Source: Cyanobium sp. FGCU6 (lineage in GTDB: Bacteria; Cyanobacteriota; Cyanobacteriia; PCC-6307; Cyanobiaceae). From it: 64,000 bases of DNA. The DNA is taken from NCBI GenBank assembly GCA_024958655.1, contig JANWUR010000004.1:124001-188000 (forward strand), read 5' to 3'. A program made the translations under genes and the position numbers. This document shows positions 58,256 to 64,000 of this stretch, piece by piece. The notes below the pieces were generated by a model that was given only the letters and a program-made list of their open reading frames with translations, searched no databases and was not told where the DNA came from. Positions within the stretch are counted from its first letter, which is position 1. Every line of letters starts with the position of its first letter.

Positions 58256-59482
58256 GTGCTCGTCTCCCCTCCCCCATCCTCTCCCCCCATCACCGGGATG
58301 CTGAGTCCTGGGCGTAAGGAAGTGCCCGGGGTTGTACGGGCCCTGCACGAGGAGGGCACTCCCTGGCTACCGGCGGGCCTCACCAGCCGACTGACCTGGG
58401 GCCCCCCGCTGAACCGCCCCCATCGGGTGCTGAGCGTGGCCGCTCTGGATCGCATCCTCGAGCACAACCCCGGCGATTTCACGATCACCGTGGAGGCGGG
58501 AGCCTCCCTGGAGGCGGTTCAGGCGGCTCTGCAAGCCGAAGGTCAGTGGCTGGCGCTCGATCCACCCTGGGGCACCGGTTCCCTGGGTGGGGGCAGCATC
58601 GGCGGACTGGTGGCCCGGGGCATGGCCGGCGGCTACCGCCAGCGCTACCTCGGTGTGCGCGACCAGATCATCGGCATCGGCCTGCTGCGCAGCGACGGGG
58701 TGGCCGCCCGCGCCGGCGGCAAGGTGGTGAAGAACGTGGCCGGTTACGACCTGATGCGCCTGTTCTGCGGCAGCTGGGGGTCGCTGGGGCTGATCACCGA
58801 CGTGACCCTGCGCACCCTGCCGCTGCCGCCCCAGCGCCGGGGCCTGCTGGTGCAGGGTCCCCTGGCCGAGCTGGCCTGCCTGGCCCGCTGGCTGCTGGGC
58901 TCCAGCCTCAGTCCCGAGCGGATCGACTGGTGGAGCGCCGAGCTGGCCGCGGCCGCCGGACTGGCCGCCGAACCCCTGCTGCTGATCGGGCTGGCAAGCG
59001 TGCAGGCCACCACGCTCGAGGATCAGATCGTCTGCATCGCGGGCCACACGGATCGGGCGGCCCGGTGCCTTGACCCGGCGGAACTGGAACGGCTGCTGGC
59101 GGAGGCCCGCGGTGGAGCGGCCGGGCTTTCCGAGCAGGGCTGGCTGCTGCGGGTCGGAGTCGCTCCCGACCGGGTGGATCGGCTCCTGGCCGCTCCCGAA
59201 TGGGGCAACCTGCTCGGCTCGATCGCCGCCGGCAGCGGACTCGGACTGGCATGGTCGTCCGGACAGACCCCGGTGGCTCCCGAGGCGATCCAGAGCCTGC
59301 GCCTTCTCTGCCGGGAGCTGGACGGCCACCTGACGGTGCTGGAGCAGCCCCAGAGCTCCTCGCTGCCGGCCTGGGAGGATGCCCCCTCGAAGCCGCTGAT
59401 CGAAGCCGTCAAGCGGCAGTTCGATCCGCTGAACCAGCTCGCCCCCGGACGCCTGCCCGGGGTGGCCGAGCCCCGCGGCTGA
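58256..59482 (+). CDS. glcE: Glycolate dehydrogenase, FAD-binding subunit GlcE
   Basis: 408-residue FAD-binding oxidoreductase (PCMH-type) subunit of glycolate dehydrogenase. It has DFTITVEAGASLEAVQAALQ, LDPPWGTGSLGGGSIGGLVA, VKNVAGYDLMRLFCGSWGSLGLITDVTLRTLP and a C-terminal VKRQFDPLNQLAPGRLPG. The GTG at 58256 is used; a later ATG (residue 15) is possible. It is normally paired with GlcF, encoded 3.3 kb upstream, with three unrelated genes between. Confidence 0.91.
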   Translation: MLVSPPPSSPPITGMLSPGRKEVPGVVRALHEEGTPWLPAGLTSRLTWGPPLNRPHRVLSVAALDRILEHNPGDFTITVEAGASLEAVQAALQAEGQWLALDPPWGTGSLGGGSIGGLVARGMAGGYRQRYLGVRDQIIGIGLLRSDGVAARAGGKVVKNVAGYDLMRLFCGSWGSLGLITDVTLRTLPLPPQRRGLLVQGPLAELACLARWLLGSSLSPERIDWWSAELAAAAGLAAEPLLLIGLASVQATTLEDQIVCIAGHTDRAARCLDPAELERLLAEARGGAAGLSEQGWLLRVGVAPDRVDRLLAAPEWGNLLGSIAAGSGLGLAWSSGQTPVAPEAIQSLRLLCRELDGHLTVLEQPQSSSLPAWEDAPSKPLIEAVKRQFDPLNQLAPGRLPGVAEPRG

Positions 59483-59497
59483 AGCGCCGGCGGCGGC

Positions 59498-60370
59498 TCA
59501 CACCTCCTCCACCCGGTAGCGGCAACCGAGCGTCAGCTGCTCCCCGGGCTCCAGCTCCAGGCGCCCATCGCCGCTCAGCAGCGCCCCGCGGGGGCCGCTC
59601 CAGGGTTCCAGGCACACCATCGGCCGCGGCGGATCGGTCCACACCACCACCCGGTCCATCGGCGGGCGGGTTTCAAGGGTCACCGCCCGGCCGGCCAGCG
59701 GATCCAGCAGCCGCACCGAAGCCGTGGCCTCGGCCAGCAGATCCACGCCCTCGCCCAGGTGCTCCAGCCGCTCGGCGGTGTGCGCCGGCGCCATCGCCAC
59801 CTGATCCAGGCAGGTGGGCGGCAGCCCCTCCAGCCGCACCAGCGCAGGGTCGTCCACCGCCAGATAGGGATGAAGGCCGAGGCTGAAGGGCATCAGCGGG
59901 CTCCCCGGGGTGCCCCCCGGCTCACTGCGGTGCAGGACACGGGCCTCGATCGCCAGGGCCCCCGGTTCAGTGCGCAGCTCCAGTTCGAGGCGGAAGGCGA
60001 AGGGGAAGCAGGCCCGGGTCATGGCGTCGTCTTCCAAGGTGAGCCGCACGCCGGCATCGCCGGGCAGGGCCTCCAGCCGCCAGGGGCGGTCGCGGGCGAA
60101 ACCGTGCTGAGGCAGGGAGAAGCGGCCCTGGGGCAGGGGCAGCACCCCACCGGGAAGCCCCCCGCAGATCGGGAACAGGATCGGGATGCCGCCCCGCACC
60201 GAGGCCTTCGGATCGGCGAAGCGCACGGCGTCGAAGTAGAGGATCTCGCGGCCGCCGCAGCGCCAGCCGCTCACCAGGCCGCCCCGCTCGGGCACGATCC
60301 GCAGCCGGTCGCCGCGGCCATCCTCGAACAGCTGATGGGGATAGGGATCAGGGCAGGGCCGCAACGGCAT
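59498..60370 (-). CDS. Aldose 1-epimerase family protein
   Basis: 290-residue galactose-mutarotase-fold protein. It has GGIPILFPICGGLPGG, LPQHGFARDRPWRLE (first catalytic His), SLGLHPYLAV (second His) and LEPWSGPRGALLSGDG near the end, the pattern of the hexose-6-phosphate/D-hexose mutarotase branch. The ATG at 60370 is chosen; an in-frame GTG at 60382 adds 4 residues. Its start overlaps the end of the alpha/beta-hydrolase gene, and it converges on glcE. Confidence 0.88.
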   Translation of the reverse strand: MPLRPCPDPYPHQLFEDGRGDRLRIVPERGGLVSGWRCGGREILYFDAVRFADPKASVRGGIPILFPICGGLPGGVLPLPQGRFSLPQHGFARDRPWRLEALPGDAGVRLTLEDDAMTRACFPFAFRLELELRTEPGALAIEARVLHRSEPGGTPGSPLMPFSLGLHPYLAVDDPALVRLEGLPPTCLDQVAMAPAHTAERLEHLGEGVDLLAEATASVRLLDPLAGRAVTLETRPPMDRVVVWTDPPRPMVCLEPWSGPRGALLSGDGRLELEPGEQLTLGCRYRVEEV

Positions 60371-61295
60371 CGGCGCTCTCACAGGCGGCCCCGACCGTAG
60401 CGGCGCAGGCCGGTGCCGCCTGCTCGGCGATCCAGGCCAGCAGCTCGGCGTTCACCCGTTCCGGAATCTCATCGTGGGGGCAGTGGCCGGCGTCGAGCAC
60501 CACCTCCGTGGTGACGGCGGGGGCGTGGCGCAGGAAGCGCTGGCGGCGGCCGGCGGCATCGATCCAGGGATCGCGCTGACCCCAGAGCAGCAGCAGCGGC
60601 GCCTGCAGCTGGGCGAACAGGGCGTCGAGGGGCTCACCGCGGGGAATGTCGAACACGGTGCGGAACACCCCGAAGGCGCCGGGATCGAGGGAGGGGCGGC
60701 GGATCGCCTGCACCAGCTCCTCATCCACATGGGTCTGGTCCACATACACCCGCTGCAGGGTGCGGCGGATCGTGGCGGGCCGGCGCAGGTTCTCGAACAG
60801 CAGCCGCTGCACCACCACGCTCCTGAGCACGGCACCACCGATGGTGCGGCGCGCGATCGCCCCCCAGCCGCCGGGCGGAGCCTGCTCCTCGCTGAACGGA
60901 CCGGCGGCGTTGAGCAGCACCACCCCGGCCGCCGCCGGGCCGAGGGCGGCGCCGGCGGCCAGGGCCGCATAGCCGCCCAGGGAGTTGCCCACCAGCACCG
61001 TGGGCCGGCCGATGCGCTCGTTCACGTAGGCCACCAGCTGGTCGCGCCAGAGGGCGCCGCCATAGGCAAGACCGGCGGGCTTGGCGCTGCGGCCGAAGCC
61101 GAGCAGATCGACGGCATGCACCTCGTGGCGGCCGGCCAGCACCGGCACGTTGTGGCGCCAGTGGTCGGTGGAGGCCCCGAAGCCGTGCACCAGCAGCACA
61201 GCCGGCCCCACGGGATCGGCGGGAGCCCGCCGCAGGCTGTGCACCGGATGCCCCTGGAAGCTCCAGGGAGCAGACGTCCCGGAGGCGTCGGTCAC
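60348..61295 (-). CDS. Alpha/beta-fold hydrolase
   Basis: 315-residue alpha/beta hydrolase. The oxyanion-hole segment is LLVHGFGASTDHWRHN, the nucleophile elbow is LVGNSLGGYAA (Ser), the acid is in LLLWGQRDPWI and the His in DAGHCPHDE. Similar cyanobacterial proteins are annotated as chlorophyll dephytylases or haloalkane-dehalogenase-like enzymes, but nothing here fixes the substrate. The start is the GTG at 61295. It overlaps the mutarotase-like gene by 23 bases. Confidence 0.88.
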   Translation of the reverse strand: MTDASGTSAPWSFQGHPVHSLRRAPADPVGPAVLLVHGFGASTDHWRHNVPVLAGRHEVHAVDLLGFGRSAKPAGLAYGGALWRDQLVAYVNERIGRPTVLVGNSLGGYAALAAGAALGPAAAGVVLLNAAGPFSEEQAPPGGWGAIARRTIGGAVLRSVVVQRLLFENLRRPATIRRTLQRVYVDQTHVDEELVQAIRRPSLDPGAFGVFRTVFDIPRGEPLDALFAQLQAPLLLLWGQRDPWIDAAGRRQRFLRHAPAVTTEVVLDAGHCPHDEIPERVNAELLAWIAEQAAPACAATVGAACESADAVAALP

Positions 61296-61365
61296 GGCGA
61301 GGAGGCGAAGGGTGGCGCGATGTTAAGGAGCAGGAAACGGGCCACGGGCAGAGCGCCGGGGGGGA

Positions 61366-61926
61366 TCACCGCCAGTCGAGCCAGGGCAGGCAGGGAACGA
61401 TCGCCGGGGTGGCCGCGCGGTAGGCGGCGTAGCCGGGATGGGCGGCGACCAGCCCCTGCTCCTCGCGGCGGGCCTTGCCGCCGAGCACCGCCGCCAGGGC
61501 CAGCAGCAGCAGCAGGTGCAGCAGGCTGCCGAGCAGCACCGCCATGCCGAGGGCGCCGATCAGCACGGCCCGGTAGAGGGGGTGGCGGCAGTGGGCGTAG
61601 GGGCCCTCGGTGACGAGCGGGGCGCCGGGGATCGGATCGGGCAGCGGCGTGAGGCTCGACCCCAGCCCCAGGAACGACTGCAGGGCCAGCAGCAGGGCGG
61701 CGACCACCAGAACCACCCCCAGCAGCCGCAGGGCCGGGGGCCAGACCAGACCCAGGGCCTCAGGTTCCGGCAGGGGAGGCAGCAGCAGGGCGGCGATCAA
61801 CAGCAACTGGGCCGCCAACCACCATTCGCCACGGCGGTTGTCGAGCCAGCCGGCGCGGCTGAACCCCCAGCGCGCCAGCAGCCCGGCGGCGCCTTCTGCA
61901 GGAGCCTCAGGAGGGTTGGTCGACAA
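61366..61926 (-). CDS. Isoprenylcysteine-methyltransferase-like membrane protein
   Basis: 186 residues with four or five membrane helices. The C-terminal half shows GPYAHCRHPLYRAVLIG and the EEQGLVAAHPGYAAYRAAT block of the ICMT/phospholipid-N-methyltransferase superfamily, which use S-adenosylmethionine. The TTG at 61926 overlaps the end of the antiporter gene by 20 bases. Function unknown; methylation of a lipid or protein terminus is possible. Confidence 0.82.
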   Translation of the reverse strand: MSTNPPEAPAEGAAGLLARWGFSRAGWLDNRRGEWWLAAQLLLIAALLLPPLPEPEALGLVWPPALRLLGVVLVVAALLLALQSFLGLGSSLTPLPDPIPGAPLVTEGPYAHCRHPLYRAVLIGALGMAVLLGSLLHLLLLLALAAVLGGKARREEQGLVAAHPGYAAYRAATPAIVPCLPWLDWR

Positions 61927-63244
61927 GGGCGCCCTGGCGGGAGAGCACCAGTCTGAGCAGGATGGGGGCCAGGAAGGTGGTGCCGATCACCATCAGCAGG
62001 ATGGCGGCCTCGAGGGCCGGGGTCAGGATGCCGGCCTGGCTGCCCAGCCCCAGGAAGATCAGGCCCACCTCGCCGCGAGGCATCATCCCGAGACCCACCA
62101 CCAGCCGGTTGGTCTTCTCCTTGCTCCAGTAGCTCCAGCCGGCCGCCACCTTGCCGGCGATCGCCACCACCAGCAGGAAGGCGGCCAGCACCAGACCCTG
62201 GCGGTTGTCGGGATCGAACGGGTTGAGCACCGAGAGGTCCATGGCGGTGCCGATCAGCACGAAGAACACGGTGGCGAACAGGGCCACCAGCGGCTTCACC
62301 GTTTCCTGGATCGCTTCGGTATGGCGGCTGGCGCTGAGAATCAGGCCGGCGGCGAAGGCCCCCAGGGCAGCCTCCAGGCCGATGGCCTGGGCAGCGAAGC
62401 AGCATAGGGTGAGCACCACGAAGCCGGCCACCACCACCTCGCCCGGGGCCCGCAGCTGATCCAGCACCCAGTCGAAGGCGGGGGCGGCGGTGCGGCTGAG
62501 GAACAGGGCGGCGGCCACGAACACCAGGGCCGCCATCACCAGCTTCAGGATCGGGCCCAGGGAGAAGGAGCCGCCCCCGGCCAGGGCCACCACCACCGCC
62601 AGGATCACGATGCCGAGGATGTCGTCGAGCACGGCGGCGCCGATCACCGTCTGCCCCTCGCGGGTCTTGAGGAACTTGAGCTCGCCGAACACGCTGGCGG
62701 TGATGCCGATGCTGGTGGCGGTCATCGCGGCGCCGGCGAAGATCGCCGGGAAGAGCGGCACGTCAAAGAGAAAGACCAGGCCGGCGGTGCCGAGGGCGAA
62801 GGGCAGCACCACCCCGGTCACCGCCACGGTGGTGGCCTGCACACCCACCGCCACCAGCTCATCGAGTTCGCTCTCGAGGCCGGTGAGAAACAACAGGGCG
62901 TAGAGGCCGAGCTGGGACACGGCCTTGAGGTTGGGGAACGTCTCCTGGTAGATGTCCTGCACCACCTCGGGGGTCACATCCGCGAGCGAGCCCACCAGGG
63001 CCAGCAGTCCGTGGTTCAGCTGGGCATGCGCCTCCGGCGGCAGGATCAGGTGAAAGCCCGACACGCCGATGATCACCCCGGCCACGAGCTCGCCGAGGAT
63101 CGTCGGCAGCTCCAGCCGCACCATCAGCTCGGCCAGGGTGCGGGCGGCGAGAAAGATGATCAGGAAACGGCCCACCTGCAGCAGGGTTTCCACCACCTCC
63201 TCCTGGTGGTTGCCGATGGCGAGCAGCAGCGGCGGCAGGGGCAT
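61907..63244 (-). CDS. CPA2-type Na+/H+ antiporter
   Basis: 445-residue polytopic membrane protein of the monovalent cation:proton antiporter-2 family (NapA/KefB type). It has ELPTILGELVAGVIIG, LLFLTGLESELDEL (the half-site of the gate), TATSIGITASVFGEL, GAAVLDDILGIVIL (ion-binding Asp-Asp pair), and GMMPRGEVGLIFLGLG. No C-terminal RCK domain is present. The ATG at 63244 gives a hydrophobic start; the frame is open further upstream but not conserved. It is divergent from glgP. Confidence 0.92.
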   Translation of the reverse strand: MPLPPLLLAIGNHQEEVVETLLQVGRFLIIFLAARTLAELMVRLELPTILGELVAGVIIGVSGFHLILPPEAHAQLNHGLLALVGSLADVTPEVVQDIYQETFPNLKAVSQLGLYALLFLTGLESELDELVAVGVQATTVAVTGVVLPFALGTAGLVFLFDVPLFPAIFAGAAMTATSIGITASVFGELKFLKTREGQTVIGAAVLDDILGIVILAVVVALAGGGSFSLGPILKLVMAALVFVAAALFLSRTAAPAFDWVLDQLRAPGEVVVAGFVVLTLCCFAAQAIGLEAALGAFAAGLILSASRHTEAIQETVKPLVALFATVFFVLIGTAMDLSVLNPFDPDNRQGLVLAAFLLVVAIAGKVAAGWSYWSKEKTNRLVVGLGMMPRGEVGLIFLGLGSQAGILTPALEAAILLMVIGTTFLAPILLRLVLSRQGALVDQPS

Positions 63245-63457
63245 GGGATTGGTGAAGGAGGCGATGCGCCGGAATCGCGGGACCTTAACCCCAGCAGCCC
63301 GGGGTGTTCGGTTGCTGATCACGCCAAGGCGGCAGAGCGCAAAACGGCTGCGACCGCTACGGTTCTCTCGGGCGTTCCATGAAGGGGGCGGGTGAATCCC
63401 CTCGCTTCCAGCGCCGTCCGGCGTGACGCCCGACCGCAGGAGACGCCGAACGACGCC

Positions 63458-64000
63458 ATGACCGAGCACCAGCCCCTCGCCCTGCGGCTGCCCACACCGG
63501 GCTGCTACGCCGACCCCGATCGCAGCGGACTGGCCGCCGACGACGTGTTCGACGGCATGACCGAGCACCTCTTCTACACGCTCGGCAAGCTGGCCCCGGC
63601 CGCCAGCCGCCACGACCTCTACATGGCGCTGAGCTACGCGGTGCGCGACCGGCTGATGACCCGCTACCTCGCGGGCATCGAGGCCCTCTCCGCCACCCCC
63701 ACCCGTGTGGTGGCCTACCTGTCGGCCGAGTTCCTGATCGGCCCTCAGCTCAGCAACAACCTGCTGATGCTCGGCATGCGCGAGGCGGCAGCGGAGGCCC
63801 TGCGCCGTTTCGGCATCGCCGACATCGAGGAGATCCTCGACGTGGAGGAGGAACCGGGCCTGGGCAACGGCGGCCTCGGCCGGCTGGCGGCCTGTTTCCT
63901 GGAGTCGCTGGCCTCGCTGCAGATCCCGGCCACCGGCTACGGCATCCGCTATGAGTTCGGCATCTTCGACCAGCTGATCCGCGACGGCTGGCAGGTGGAG
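63458..64000 (+). CDS. glgP: Glycogen/starch phosphorylase, N-terminal part (runs off window)
   Basis: First 181 residues of alpha-glucan phosphorylase, which releases glucose 1-phosphate from glycogen. Family features visible are YMALSYAVRDRLM, VAYLSAEFLIGPQLSNNLL, EEEPGLGNGGLGRLAACFLESLASL and ATGYGIRYEFGIFDQ. The active-site Lys for pyridoxal phosphate lies beyond the window. The ATG at 63458 is the first in frame. The 213-base gap before it has no other gene. Confidence 0.95.
   Translation, partial: MTEHQPLALRLPTPGCYADPDRSGLAADDVFDGMTEHLFYTLGKLAPAASRHDLYMALSYAVRDRLMTRYLAGIEALSATPTRVVAYLSAEFLIGPQLSNNLLMLGMREAAAEALRRFGIADIEEILDVEEEPGLGNGGLGRLAACFLESLASLQIPATGYGIRYEFGIFDQLIRDGWQVE

Overview
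The window is chromosomal DNA of a GC-rich unicellular picocyanobacterium, most likely a Cyanobium or Synechococcus-type lineage. The evidence is the photosystem II genes (psbO, psbE-F-L-J, ycf48, rubA), plant-type NDH-1 genes (ndhC-K-J), carotenoid hydroxylase crtR, heme oxygenase, the chloroplast-type ycf20 and ycf66 genes, strong GC bias at third codon positions, very short intergenic gaps, and many GTG/TTG starts. No insertion sequence, prophage gene, rRNA or CRISPR array was seen. The species assignment is inference; the cyanobacterial assignment is secure.

Layout. 1-15.2 kb is housekeeping: ileS (cut by the window edge), ycf66, tRNA-Leu(UAG), crtR, gatC, a creatininase-family amidohydrolase with a 45-residue membrane protein just upstream, DNA glycosylase mpg, pyrB, ycf20, two small conserved genes, tRNA-Ala(CGC), a DUF2555 gene coupled to coaBC, psbO, sat, ftsH and an aldolase. 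15.2-19.5 kb is the photosynthesis core: ndhC-K-J on the minus strand, divergent from rubA-ycf48-psbE-F-L-J. hisS follows.

20.8-50.8 kb is dominated by surface-polysaccharide functions. A minus-strand operon ugd, UDP-glucuronate decarboxylase, UDP-glucuronate epimerase makes UDP-GlcA and probably UDP-Xyl and UDP-GalA; galE is divergent from it. A GT-C-like membrane protein, cca, kdsD and an acyltransferase come next. Then come kdsB, two related family-8-like glycosyltransferases, two GT2 genes in tandem, further GT2 and GT4 genes, a sulfotransferase, a tandem pair of polytopic membrane proteins that look like polysaccharide polymerases, several large unassigned proteins, kdsC, kdsA, an ABC exporter and another glycosyltransferase. 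All four enzymes from ribulose-5-phosphate to CMP-Kdo (KdsD, KdsA, KdsC, KdsB) are present, spread over 19 kb. A UvrD/PcrA helicase gene sits inside the island. The simplest reading is that this region builds and exports a Kdo-containing, possibly sulfated and acylated, envelope glycan.

50.8-64 kb returns to metabolism: heme oxygenase, icd, glycolate dehydrogenase subunits glcF and glcE (separated by a putative glycosyltransferase, a DUF1537 sugar-acid kinase and an SGNH esterase), an aldose-1-epimerase-like protein, an alpha/beta hydrolase, an isoprenylcysteine-methyltransferase-like membrane protein, a CPA2 Na+/H+ antiporter and the start of glgP.

The most promising unexplained material is in the glycan island: the polymerase-like pair with a shared C-terminal motif, the 377-residue protein overlapping kdsC, the 373- and 286-residue proteins, and duplicated glycosyltransferases in direct orientation that could recombine.
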